Origin: Syntrophaceae bacterium
GTDB lineage: Bacteria > Desulfobacterota > Syntrophia > Syntrophales > UBA2210
Length of the DNA stretch: 15,461 nt
Assembly (NCBI GenBank): GCA_030619435.1
Contig: JAUXBI010000007.1
Coordinates: 1-15,461, forward strand
Direction of reading: 5' to 3'
A model generated the notes under the pieces. The model saw only the letters and a list, made by a program, of their open reading frames with translations, made no database searches and was not told the origin of the DNA. The position numbers were made by a program, and so were the translations under genes. This document shows positions 1 to 7,118 of this stretch, one piece after another. Positions within the stretch are counted from its first letter, which is position 1. Every line of letters begins with the position of its first letter.

Positions 1-1
1 G

Positions 2-394
2 GAAAAATTCGCGGCGCATGACGCGTGTCTCGTGGCGGACACCTATACATCCGCGTGGTGCGGCCAGCTCAAATATATGGACGAAGACAATTTTCTTGAC
101 TCCCTGGCTGAGGCATATACGAGGATATATCTCAACATCGGCGTGGATGAGATGATAAAGATAGTGCTGAAAATGGTGGACAAATATGACGTGGACGGTT
201 TCGTCATGCATTCCAACAGGAGCTGCAAACCCTATTCGCTGGGTCAGTATGACATCCAGAGAGCGGTTCAAAAAGAGAGAGGGATACCCTCTGTAATTAT
301 AGAATCTCATATGATAGACGAAAGAAGCTTTTCCGAGAGCCAGGTGGAAACGAGGATAGACGCATTCATGGAGATGATCAAACAGAAAGGTTGA
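2..394 (+). CDS. 2-hydroxyacyl-CoA dehydratase / benzoyl-CoA reductase family subunit, C-terminal part (5' truncated)
   Basis: The frame is open to the left edge, so about 130 C-terminal residues are seen and the GTG at 32 is an internal Val codon rather than a start. The fragment carries the family's C-terminal signature: an HSNRSCKPYSLGQYD block, then GIPSVIIESHMIDERSFS and a helix rich in E/R at the end. In this family (HgdB, FldC, BcrB/BcrC types) the HxNRxCK region supplies a cysteine that helps hold the [4Fe-4S] cluster, and the enzyme uses ATP-activated electrons for a radical dehydration of 2-hydroxyacyl-CoA or reduction of an aromatic-ring CoA. The activator gene follows at 486, which supports the assignment. 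Substrate cannot be told from this fragment. The partner subunit is presumably just upstream of the window. Confidence 0.87.
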   Translation, partial: EKFAAHDACLVADTYTSAWCGQLKYMDEDNFLDSLAEAYTRIYLNIGVDEMIKIVLKMVDKYDVDGFVMHSNRSCKPYSLGQYDIQRAVQKERGIPSVIIESHMIDERSFSESQVETRIDAFMEMIKQKG

Positions 395-399
395 GCAAG

Positions 400-489
400 A
401 TGAACGATATATCTCATGGTTTGAAGGACAGGATTGTGGTTGTGGTCGGGCAGACTGTCTCGGTCGACGGAGGGGCTTCAGTCATATGA
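400..489 (+). CDS. possible 29-residue ORF between dehydratase subunit and activator
   Basis: An ATG five bases after the dehydratase stop opens a 29-codon frame whose TGA overlaps the activator ATG as ATGA (486-489). An AAAGG at 386-390 lies at a usable distance from the ATG. The product (begins MNDISHGLKDR, with a run of valines and then VDGGASVI) matches no family I recognise. It could be a real leader or small peptide that couples translation of the activator to the upstream gene, or simply an open spacer of 91 bases. The activator has its own GGAGGGG at 469-474, so coupling is not required. Treat as doubtful. Confidence 0.28.
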   Translation: MNDISHGLKDRIVVVVGQTVSVDGGASVI

Positions 490-1253
490 TTACCGCTGGA
501 ATAGATATAGGATCCATTACCGCCAAAGCAGCTGTTCTTGCCCATGGCAGGGTACTCGGTACCAGGGTGATCTTTACCGGTTACAACGCCCGGCAGGCTG
601 GTAAAAACGTATTTGATGACCTTCTCAAAGAGCTGGACATGGAAGCGTTGTCCATAGAAAAGATAGTGTCCACCGGTTATGGAAGAAACAGCGTAAAATT
701 TGCCGATAAGGCCATAACGGAAATCATATGTCACGGCGCCGGGGCATACTATCTGAATCCTGAGGTCAGATCAATTATAGATGTTGGAGGACAGGACAGT
801 AAGGTTTTGACAATAGATTCTGATGGCAGGGTAAAAGACTTCGCGATGAATGACAAATGCGCGGCCGGCACAGGCAGATTTCTGGAGGTAATGGCGCGGG
901 CGCTTGAGTCAGACCTTGACGATTTTGGTGTTGTGTCACTGAAGTCTGACAGTCCATCAAAGATAAGCAGTATCTGCACGGTATTTGCCGAATCGGAAGT
1001 TGTCTCGCTCATATCAAAGGGTGAAAGCAGGGAAGATATAATAGCAGGAATTCATGAATCCGTAGCATCCCGTATTTCTTCCCTGGCCAGGAGGGTAGGA
1101 GTGAAGGAGCCTGTCATGATGACGGGAGGTGTAGCAAAAAACGTAGGTGTGGTCCGGGCGCTGGAAAAAGAGCTGGGCGTATCCATAAAGGTCTCAGAAT
1201 TTGCCCAGGTCAACGGCGCGGTAGGGGCCGCGGTGATGGCGGCAAAGTTATAG
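486..1253 (+). CDS. 2-hydroxyacyl-CoA dehydratase / BCR activator ATPase (BadF/BadG/BcrA/HgdC type)
   Basis: This 255-residue protein is the ATP-hydrolysing electron donor (archerase) that reduces the neighbouring dehydratase or reductase. It shows the ASKHA fold: an N-terminal phosphate loop GIDIGSITAKA (residues 5-15), a second block SIIDVGGQDSK (97-106), and MTGGVAKN near residue 210. Cys125 in NDKCAAGTGRF and Cys164 in SSICTVFAESE match the two cysteines per monomer that bridge a [4Fe-4S] cluster between the two subunits in the HgdC structure. Length is typical of the single-subunit homodimeric activators (about 260 residues) rather than the larger BcrA/BcrD pairs. The start is set by ATG 486 with GGAGGGG eleven bases upstream. 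Gene order subunit-activator is usual for this system. The cluster makes the system oxygen-sensitive, which points to an anaerobe. Confidence 0.94.
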   Translation: MITAGIDIGSITAKAAVLAHGRVLGTRVIFTGYNARQAGKNVFDDLLKELDMEALSIEKIVSTGYGRNSVKFADKAITEIICHGAGAYYLNPEVRSIIDVGGQDSKVLTIDSDGRVKDFAMNDKCAAGTGRFLEVMARALESDLDDFGVVSLKSDSPSKISSICTVFAESEVVSLISKGESREDIIAGIHESVASRISSLARRVGVKEPVMMTGGVAKNVGVVRALEKELGVSIKVSEFAQVNGAVGAAVMAAKL

Positions 1254-1270
1254 GTATTTACTCCCAAAGA

Positions 1271-1297
1271 AAACTGTTTTCCATAAGTTAACAGTTT
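1271..1297 (+). terminator. possible Rho-independent terminator after the activator gene
   Basis: Perfect 8-base arms AAACTGTT (1271-1278) and AACAGTTT (1290-1297) enclose an 11-base loop 18 bases after the activator stop, followed by a moderately T-rich stretch (GTCTTTGTT). The stem is AT-rich and the T-run is broken, so it would be a weak terminator. Confidence 0.4.
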
Positions 1298-1304
1298 GTC
1301 TTTG

Positions 1305-1333
1305 TTGACCCCCGGTCATAAATCTGGTAGAAG
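1305..1333 (+). promoter_or_regulatory. candidate sigma70-type promoter for the glycosyltransferase block
   Basis: TTGACC (1305-1310) and TAGAAG (1328-1333) are separated by 17 bases, with 5/6 and 4/6 matches to consensus. It lies in the 143-base gap before the four-gene block and just after the possible terminator, where a promoter is expected. The -10 is poor, so this is only a candidate. Confidence 0.3.
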
Positions 1334-1396
1334 AACCTCCTTTAACGCTGAGTCTGTTATTTCTTCTATTCTCAGAAAAAATATGAGGCATCCTGC

Positions 1397-2668
1397 ATGA
1401 TGGAGCACGCGGCTTTTAGATCACCCGGTTATACAGATCCATTGAACATATGTCTTTTGACTTACAGGGGTAACCCTACATGCGGAGGGCAGGGGGTCTA
1501 CATTGATTATCTCAGCAGGGCTCTGGTGGAGCTGGGACACAGGGTGGATGTCATATCAGGTCCTCCCTATCCCGAGCTGGCCGATGGCATAGGACTCCAT
1601 AAATTGCCGAACCTTGATCTGTATAATCCCGATCACCTCTTCAAACCGGCGAGACTGGGCGATCTGGCATCACCAATCAACCAGCTGGAGCTTCTCGACA
1701 TGTCCTCGGGCGGATTTCCGGAGCCCTTTACATTCGGCCTGAGAACCTATAACTACTTCAGGAAAAAGATGCCGCGCTATGATATTGTACATGACAATCA
1801 ATCTCTTTCGTATGGCATACTGGGTCTTGGGCGTCTCGGCTTTCCCACTGTGGCAACCATCCATCACCCGATCACCGTCGACAGGGATGTGGAAGTCAAA
1901 TCCGCCGGTTCCCTGCTAAAGAAACTCATGACGAGAAGGTGGTATTCTTTCCTCGGCATGCAAAAGAGGGTCTCACGCCGCCTTTCCCATATCATTACCG
2001 TTTCGGAATGTTCAAAGAGAGATATCAGCAGGGATTTCAAAACATCAGGCCGCAAATTCAGAGTCGTTCCGAATGGGATCAATACGGATTTCTTTTATCC
2101 CCTCCCTCACGTAAAACGTTCAGAAGACCAGATACTTGTAACTAACAGTGCGGATACCCCCTTGAAGGGATTGAGATATCTTCTCGAAGCGGTCGCGTTA
2201 ATAAGGAAGAAGAGGAATATAAAACTTACAGTTATAGGCAAACCGAAGAAAAATGGAGTCATAGAGGGTCTTGTCAGGAAGCTGGATATAGAAAGATGCG
2301 TCAGGTTCACGGGGCGTATCGAGTATGAAGCTTTTGCCAACTATTATGCAGAGGCCGCCATGGCTGTTATTCCATCCCTGTATGAAGGTTTCGGGATGCC
2401 GGCTGGCGAGGCCATGGCCTGTGGTGTGCCGGTCATAAGCACCGTGGGAGGCGCACTGCCGGAGGTTGTGGGTGACGCGGGCATTCTCGTGCCGACTGCG
2501 GACAGCAAAGCGCTTGAGCATGCGATCGTATCGCTTTTGGATGATCCGGACAGACGTCACCGGCTTGGGATAGCGGGTCTCGAACGTGTGAAAAGTTCCT
2601 TTACCTGGAAACACGCGGCACAGAAAACTGTTGGCGTATATCGGGAAGCAATCGATGCTAACCGCTGA
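1397..2668 (+). CDS. GT4-family glycosyltransferase (GT-B fold)
   Basis: The 423-residue protein is a retaining glycosyltransferase that should move a sugar from an NDP-sugar to an acceptor at the cytoplasmic side of the membrane. The N-terminal Rossmann domain has the glycine-rich loop GNPTCGGQGVYIDYL (residues 25-39), the hinge follows near residue 225 (VVPNGINTDFF), and the nucleotide-sugar domain has SLYEGFGMPAGEAMACG with the EX7E pair Glu330 and Glu338. The C-terminal helix ends with FTWKHAAQKT as in other GT4 enzymes. ATG 1397 is followed directly by ATG 1400; GAGG at 1385-1388 fits either. Its 3' end overlaps the methyltransferase start by 14 bases, so the two are translationally linked. 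Donor sugar and acceptor cannot be predicted from sequence. Confidence 0.93.
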   Translation: MMEHAAFRSPGYTDPLNICLLTYRGNPTCGGQGVYIDYLSRALVELGHRVDVISGPPYPELADGIGLHKLPNLDLYNPDHLFKPARLGDLASPINQLELLDMSSGGFPEPFTFGLRTYNYFRKKMPRYDIVHDNQSLSYGILGLGRLGFPTVATIHHPITVDRDVEVKSAGSLLKKLMTRRWYSFLGMQKRVSRRLSHIITVSECSKRDISRDFKTSGRKFRVVPNGINTDFFYPLPHVKRSEDQILVTNSADTPLKGLRYLLEAVALIRKKRNIKLTVIGKPKKNGVIEGLVRKLDIERCVRFTGRIEYEAFANYYAEAAMAVIPSLYEGFGMPAGEAMACGVPVISTVGGALPEVVGDAGILVPTADSKALEHAIVSLLDDPDRRHRLGIAGLERVKSSFTWKHAAQKTVGVYREAIDANR

Positions 2669-3356
2669 TTTTCAAATATTAAACATAAAACCGGGGGATC
2701 GTGTTCTTGATGTCGGATGTGGTACCGGGCGCCATGCCTGTGAGGTATTCAGGACCCTGGGCGCAGATGTTGTGGGCATCGATCTGAACATGGAGGACCT
2801 GCGCAAAGCCGCGCTTACCCTGTACCTTATGGATGACATCAGCGATGGTTCATGGCTGATATCAAGGGCCGATGCCACGAAGCTGCCCTTCAGGGACAGC
2901 TCGTTTGATGTGGTTATATGTTCGGAGGTTCTTGAACATATTCCCGGGAACAGGGCGGCTATCGCCGAACTTGTAAGGGTCTTGAAGCCGGGTAAGGACC
3001 TCGTTGTAAGTGTGCCGAGATTTCTGCCGGAGCGCATATGCTGGGCGCTTTCATCGGATTATCACAACGAACCGGGCGGGCATATACGTATATACAGGAA
3101 ACGGGAGTTGCTTTCACTGCTGGAAAATGCAGGCACAAAGTGCTGGTCTGTTCGTTATAAACATGCCCTGCACGCGCCGTACTGGTGGTTGAAATGCATT
3201 GTCGGCCACAATAATGACAGTTCACGATCCGTGAATCTTTACAGAAAATTTCTTGAATGGGACATTATCAAACATCCGCCCCTGACCAGAACGCTGGATA
3301 AGATGTTAAATCCCCTGATAGCCAAAAGCATAGTTTTCTATCTCAGAAAAGGATAA
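2655..3356 (+). CDS. class I SAM-dependent methyltransferase
   Basis: The product is about 233 residues with the Methyltransf_11 layout: motif I RVLDVGCGTGRHACEV (residues 16-31), an acidic residue ending strand 2 (VVGIDLN), an ADATKLPFRDSSFDVV segment for adenine contacts, and SEVLEHIP after strand 4. The C-terminal part (YRKRELLSLLENAG onward) resembles UbiE/COQ5-like small-molecule methyltransferases. I prefer ATG 2655 because family proteins start shortly before motif I. A TTG at 2631 would add eight residues and deepen the overlap with the glycosyltransferase gene. The target is unknown; by context it may methylate a sugar or lipid intermediate made by its neighbours. It is separated from the next gene by only five bases. 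Confidence 0.9.
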   Translation: MLTADFQILNIKPGDRVLDVGCGTGRHACEVFRTLGADVVGIDLNMEDLRKAALTLYLMDDISDGSWLISRADATKLPFRDSSFDVVICSEVLEHIPGNRAAIAELVRVLKPGKDLVVSVPRFLPERICWALSSDYHNEPGGHIRIYRKRELLSLLENAGTKCWSVRYKHALHAPYWWLKCIVGHNNDSSRSVNLYRKFLEWDIIKHPPLTRTLDKMLNPLIAKSIVFYLRKG

Positions 3357-3361
3357 CAAAT

Positions 3362-4468
3362 ATGGAGCCTGACATTTCAAGAAGCATAGAGGGGCAATCT
3401 GTCAATTGTGAGGAGATGGGGGCATTTATCGCCGGATTGCAAAAGGAAAACGGAGAGATCCCGTGGTCGGAAGGAGGAAAAACTGATCCATGGGACCACG
3501 TTGAAAGCGCTATGGGGCTCGGCGTCGCCGGATATTTTAAGGAGGCCAGGAGCGCGTACGAGTGGATGGCCCAAACGCAGCTTGCCGATGGAAGCTGGTG
3601 GACGGTTTATCGCGATGGTGCTTGGGAAGACAGAACCAGAGACTCCAACTTCTCTTCTTATATAGCGGTAGGTGTGTTTCATTACTATCTGCTCACCCGG
3701 GACGTTGTCTTTCTCAAAAATATGTGGCCTGCACTGAGTGCTGGTATCGATTATGCGCTCAATCTCCAGGCGCCGACCGGTGAAATCTACTGGGCCAGAA
3801 ATGCCGAGGGTGTTATAGACCGCATGGCTCTCCTGACCGGTTCCAGCTCTGTATATATGAGTATCAAATGCGCCCTTGCCATCGCTTCACGATTGGGGAA
3901 AGATCGTCCCGACTGGAGATGCGCGCTTGAGAAACTGGGCAACGCAATCCGCAATCTTCCAAACCACTTTAACATGATCAAGTCGCGTTATTCCATGGAC
4001 TGGTACTATCCTGTTTTGTGCGGCGCGATTACCGGCGCTGATGCCGGAGGGCGGATTGACAAATCATGGACCAGGTTTGTGGAACCCGGCTGGGGAGTCC
4101 GGTGTGTATCGGACCAGCCCTGGGCAACCATGGCGGAGACATCCGAGCTGGTGCTGGCGCTTGCGGCTGTCGAAAGATACGAAGAAGCGCAACTGGTTTT
4201 CAGTTACTTAAAGGACAAGAAGTACGACGACGGAGCATACTGGATGGGAGTAACCTTTCCCGACGCGGTCATATGGCCTGAAGAGAAAACATCATGGACG
4301 ACCGCTTCCGTACTGCTGGCCTATGATGCTCTCTATGATTTTACACCCGCGAGCTGCCTGTTCAATCACAATTTCTGGAAGGACATGGAAGCTGCCGGTC
4401 ATGATAATGGCCGGCTCCAGGATCGTTATTCATGTCTGACTCCACCCATGGAACAGATTGGAGGATAG
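3362..4468 (+). CDS. alpha/alpha-toroid protein (terpenoid cyclase / six-hairpin glycosidase-like), function unknown
   Basis: This 368-residue protein lacks an evident signal peptide or membrane helix and is rich in Trp, Tyr and Asp. It contains recurring helix-pair units of the sort found in (alpha/alpha)6 barrels, such as GEIPWSEGGKTDPWDHVESAM (residues 31-51), QTQLADGSWW, and a later SDQPWATMAETSELVLAL and SWTTASVLLAYDAL. Proteins like this are often labelled 'prenyltransferase/squalene oxidase repeat' in databases, but the same fold serves glycoside hydrolases and lyases. I see no DDXXD prenyl-diphosphate motif and no DXDD cyclase motif, so a true prenyltransferase or cyclase role is unlikely. 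The start is ATG 3362 with AAAAGGA at 3347-3353. Its position between a methyltransferase and an acyltransferase suggests it processes or binds the glycan or lipid made by the block. Confidence 0.72.
   Translation: MEPDISRSIEGQSVNCEEMGAFIAGLQKENGEIPWSEGGKTDPWDHVESAMGLGVAGYFKEARSAYEWMAQTQLADGSWWTVYRDGAWEDRTRDSNFSSYIAVGVFHYYLLTRDVVFLKNMWPALSAGIDYALNLQAPTGEIYWARNAEGVIDRMALLTGSSSVYMSIKCALAIASRLGKDRPDWRCALEKLGNAIRNLPNHFNMIKSRYSMDWYYPVLCGAITGADAGGRIDKSWTRFVEPGWGVRCVSDQPWATMAETSELVLALAAVERYEEAQLVFSYLKDKKYDDGAYWMGVTFPDAVIWPEEKTSWTTASVLLAYDALYDFTPASCLFNHNFWKDMEAAGHDNGRLQDRYSCLTPPMEQIGG
4460..4465 (+). promoter_or_regulatory. Shine-Dalgarno GGAGGA that decides the acyltransferase start
   Basis: GGAGGA lies within the last codons of the upstream gene and eight bases before TTG 4474. 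No comparable site precedes the in-frame ATG at 4432, so it favours the TTG as the true start. Confidence 0.6.
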
Positions 4469-4473
4469 TTTTC

Positions 4474-5196
4474 TTGAAGAGAGACCACCGTCCTTACTTT
4501 CTCAAGCATCTCGATATCAGATTCCAGAAGTGGTATGTGAACCACTTTCTGCGTCCCCAGTTTGAGCGCCTGGGCAAGAGAACCACATTCATGAAACCCT
4601 GGCACGTGGAGATATTCGGAGGACCTGTCTCGCTGGGCAATTACGCGAACGTAATTGCCGCGTCCGATAAAAAGGTGAGGTTGACCGTATGGCCGAACTT
4701 CGGGGAAGATGGATGCATAAGAATAGGAGACTACTGCCTGATATGTCCCGGCGTAAGGATCAGCGCGGCAATGGAGATAGTCATAGGTGACAGTTGCATG
4801 ATGGCGCATGGGGCCTTCATAACAGATTCGGACTGGCACGAGATATATGACCGGAGTATGCCGGCGGGACAGGCCGTAGCGGTCAGGATAGGGGACAATG
4901 TCTGGATAGGGGACAGCGCAATCATTTGCAAGGGTGTGACTATCGGGGACAACAGCATAATAGGTGCGGGTGCAATCGTCACGAAGGATATACCCCCGAA
5001 TGTAATAGCCGCAGGCAATCCAGCGGTTGTCATCAGGAAACTCGATACAGACAGGCACATAAAGACGCGCGCCGAGTGGTTCTCTGATCCGGAGTATCTG
5101 GCGATGCAATTTCGCGAAATCGACCGCGATGTACTCAGAGGAAACACAATATTCGGGTGGTTGCGATCCAGGCTGTTTCCCTCAAATAGTGACTGA
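4474..5196 (+). CDS. left-handed beta-helix acyltransferase (hexapeptide-repeat, LbetaH)
   Basis: The preferred product has 240 residues and starts (M)KRDHRPYFLKHL. After an N-terminal segment with LRPQFERLG and MKPWHVEIFGG come hexapeptide repeats typical of the left-handed beta-helix: GCIRIGDYCLICPGVRIS, EIVIGDSCMMAHGAFITD, VRIGDNVWIGDSAIICKG, VTIGDNSIIGAGAIVTKD, and the classic end block PPNVIAAGNPAVVIRKL. The His in MMAHGAFITDSDWH is a reasonable catalytic base candidate. Such enzymes transfer acetyl or other acyl groups from acyl-CoA to a sugar or amine and act as trimers. The TTG at 4474 is chosen for its well-placed GGAGGA; ATG 4432 would add 14 residues (MSDSTHGTDW...) and overlap the upstream gene by 37 bases. 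It is the last gene of the four-gene block. Confidence 0.88.
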   Translation: MKRDHRPYFLKHLDIRFQKWYVNHFLRPQFERLGKRTTFMKPWHVEIFGGPVSLGNYANVIAASDKKVRLTVWPNFGEDGCIRIGDYCLICPGVRISAAMEIVIGDSCMMAHGAFITDSDWHEIYDRSMPAGQAVAVRIGDNVWIGDSAIICKGVTIGDNSIIGAGAIVTKDIPPNVIAAGNPAVVIRKLDTDRHIKTRAEWFSDPEYLAMQFREIDRDVLRGNTIFGWLRSRLFPSNSD

Positions 5197-5267
5197 CGAG
5201 AAACCGGACTGCCATGCGAAGGGGGGGGTGTTTTGCAGGGGTCTCTGGCTGTCGATGTGTCACAACA

Positions 5268-5507
5268 TTAATGCTTTTTCATCCCGCTTTTCACCTTCTG
5301 TATCCGTTTTTTGAACAGAGGCTGATAAATAAACCAGAACAGGGCAAGCCAGATAAAGAGAATTGCCACTAGATATTCACTATCCGCAAACCACTCCTTT
5401 AAAAAATAGAGTCCGAGAAATACTATGATTACCCCTGCCACGGTAAAAGGAAACCCGGCCTTCATAAACACAAGCAGATTATCTTTAACCTCTCTTTTCC
5501 ATCCCAT
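5268..5507 (-). CDS. small two-helix membrane protein, function unknown
   Basis: The 79-residue product has a basic N-terminus (MGWKREVKDN), two hydrophobic stretches at about residues 17-36 (FPFTVAGVIIVFLGLYFL) and 44-65 (LVAILFIWLALFWFIYQPL), and a strongly basic tail (KKRIQKVKSGMKKH). By the positive-inside rule both ends should face the cytoplasm. I recognise no family. An AAGGG lies about nine bases before the ATG. It follows the permease gene on the same strand, but the hairpin at 5550-5580 sits between them, so it may be expressed separately or by read-through. Confidence 0.6.
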   Translation of the reverse strand: MGWKREVKDNLLVFMKAGFPFTVAGVIIVFLGLYFLKEWFADSEYLVAILFIWLALFWFIYQPLFKKRIQKVKSGMKKH

Positions 5508-5549
5508 ACCAAGGTGCCCTTGATCAAAATTTCCTAATTTTAATAAATA

Positions 5550-5580
5550 CGGCCAGGCTTTCCAGCAACAAGCCTGGCCG
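5550..5580 (-). terminator. Rho-independent terminator of the permease gene
   Basis: Perfect 11-base arms CGGCCAGGCTT and AAGCCTGGCCG enclose a nine-base loop. Reading on the - strand, it begins 43 bases after the permease stop and is followed by TATTTATTAAAATTA. A smaller AT palindrome (AAAATT-TCCT-AATTTT, 5526-5541) lies next to it, between the terminator and the small membrane-protein gene. Confidence 0.78.
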
Positions 5581-5623
5581 ATGTAGTAACCGTGTAAACA
5601 ATCACGTATTGAATGAAGTTTAC

Positions 5624-7003
5624 TTATACGCTCTTCTCTTCATGGCCGTATTCCAGCAGGAAGAAAAGCAGTGCGCCGACGATAAGGGCCAGTGTAGGCC
5701 CGGACCAGAACGCGTTGCCCCAGAGTTTTACATAGTTGGCCGAAATCAGGGCCGCGCCCATAACACCCGCGATACCGCGCTGGACATTAGTTGTACACAT
5801 GGCGAAAGCAATATATACGCAGAGATATCCCTGGATCAGAAGGGTCAGACCGAATCCGATCAGCTTGGCCGGTAGAACGAGCTGTACTATCGGGTGAAAA
5901 ACCATCGCGATGCTCATACCCCAGAATATGGAGGTAGCGCCACCCCAGTAAGAAGGCTCCTGAGCCGGTGTTGAATGTACAAACCGGTTCACAACCAGCG
6001 CCTGTCCGCCTGTCCACTGAGGACCACAGAGCGGAAGGTACGGGATACATATACCCATAAAGATATTACGGATAGATGTGATGATATGGTTTCTCGGGAC
6101 TTCAAAAACAACGTTTTCATCCTTCCTGACCTCGTTACAGTTGGCAACCATGGCCTGCAGCACCACAATGTCTCCAAAAGCAAGGACATACGCTACAATG
6201 GCAAGGGAGATTGCGGCAACCCACGTACTGGCTGAAGGCATTCCCAGGCCCAGAGCACTGAATGAACTAAACATCTCCCCGAAAGGCATCTGGATGATAA
6301 AGTGGTCAAACATCCCCTTGGGAGCAGGTATTTCTCCCGTAATAAACCCCACAATGTAACCCAACACAAATCCGGGTGCAATACCGAAACCGGCTATCCA
6401 CGCAAACCAGCTGTGTTCTGCCCTGTAGTGAATTGCCCTTGCGGAGAACAGGATGAAGAAACTTCCAAGTGAAGCGACAACAAAGGCAATAGGCATTTTA
6501 GCCATAAAGGGCTGTGCGGGATTGAAGATCCTCATAAGAGACGCAATACCAGCGCCAAGAAGAATGCCGGCACGCATGGAAATTGGAAAATGTATGAATA
6601 CATATTTCGCGATACCGGTCACCCCCAGGACAAGGAAAATAACGCCCACAAGCACCTGCAAAGCTATAAGCGCCAGGATCCTGTCGGGACCTGCTTCAAA
6701 TCCGACCAGATATGTGATATAAAGCGGAATTCCGGCAGTAATCCAGCCGGCAACCGATGGATCACCAAAAGAAGTATGCAACAGATAAAGGAAGTTATTG
6801 ATTACAACCATGAGAACAGCTATTTCGATTGGGATCCCCAACACGCTAACCAAGGCCGCTGTGATACCAAGGGGCACGCAGCTTAATATCGCGCCCTGGA
6901 TAAAATCCTGGTACTCTATTCTGTAGTGAACGAAAGGTAACCGAAACTTCAGTACACCTCCGATATACGGTAACTCCCTCCCAGTTCCTTCTGTGTTATT
7001 CAT
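5624..7003 (-). CDS. NCS2/UraA-like multi-pass permease, substrate unknown
   Basis: The 459-residue protein is almost entirely hydrophobic, with roughly 12-14 membrane segments starting near residue 32 (FIQGAILSCVPLGITAALVS). Length and layout fit the xanthine/uracil/vitamin C (SLC23/NCS2) and related UraA-fold transporters. It does not show the usual NCS2 signature QNxGxxxxT, and the segment GPQWTGGQALVVNRF (about residues 325-340) seems a hallmark of a distinct subgroup. Both termini are likely cytoplasmic; the N-terminus has no cleavable signal. An excellent AAGGAGGG (7010-7017) lies six bases from the ATG. No purine or pyrimidine genes lie near it, so a nucleobase role is not supported by context; an organic or aromatic acid is equally possible in an organism with the dehydratase system. 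Confidence 0.82.
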   Translation of the reverse strand: MNNTEGTGRELPYIGGVLKFRLPFVHYRIEYQDFIQGAILSCVPLGITAALVSVLGIPIEIAVLMVVINNFLYLLHTSFGDPSVAGWITAGIPLYITYLVGFEAGPDRILALIALQVLVGVIFLVLGVTGIAKYVFIHFPISMRAGILLGAGIASLMRIFNPAQPFMAKMPIAFVVASLGSFFILFSARAIHYRAEHSWFAWIAGFGIAPGFVLGYIVGFITGEIPAPKGMFDHFIIQMPFGEMFSSFSALGLGMPSASTWVAAISLAIVAYVLAFGDIVVLQAMVANCNEVRKDENVVFEVPRNHIITSIRNIFMGICIPYLPLCGPQWTGGQALVVNRFVHSTPAQEPSYWGGATSIFWGMSIAMVFHPIVQLVLPAKLIGFGLTLLIQGYLCVYIAFAMCTTNVQRGIAGVMGAALISANYVKLWGNAFWSGPTLALIVGALLFFLLEYGHEEKSV

Positions 7004-7056
7004 AACCTACCCTCCTTATTGTAGTTTGAAAATAATCGGCTGCCTTAAGCGCTGGA

Positions 7057-7086
7057 AACATAAAGTACAATTTATGTCGTTTTCAA
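7057..7086 (-). promoter_or_regulatory. candidate promoter of the permease gene
   Basis: On the - strand TTGAAA (7081-7086, 5/6) and TATGTT (7057-7062, 4/6) are separated by 18 bases, about 50 bases before the permease ATG. The inverted repeats at 7119-7209 would lie upstream of this -35, a usual place for activator sites. I found no sigma54 -24/-12 match. Confidence 0.35.
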
Positions 7087-7118
7087 AAAACAGCCACCCC
7101 ACCAATAAGACATACTCA

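Noticed and set aside
32-394. GTG at 32 as the start of a 120-residue gene
   Set aside because: The frame stays open to the left edge and the residues before 32 continue the family sequence, so the gene is truncated by the window.
1487-1494. GGGCAGGG, a match to the FtsK-orienting KOPS motif
   Set aside because: One or two matches to this seven-fixed-base motif are expected by chance in a window of this size, and this one is within a coding region.
4426-5109. Open frame of 227 codons on the - strand opposite the acyltransferase gene
   Set aside because: It is antisense to a clear hexapeptide-repeat protein. Its His/Tyr/Arg/Pro-rich product resembles no protein and its openness follows from the codon use of the repeats.
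7086-7110. sigma54-like -24/-12 element upstream of the permease gene
   Set aside because: The - strand reads TGGCTG then TTGAA, but the -12 GC is missing and the spacing is off by one.
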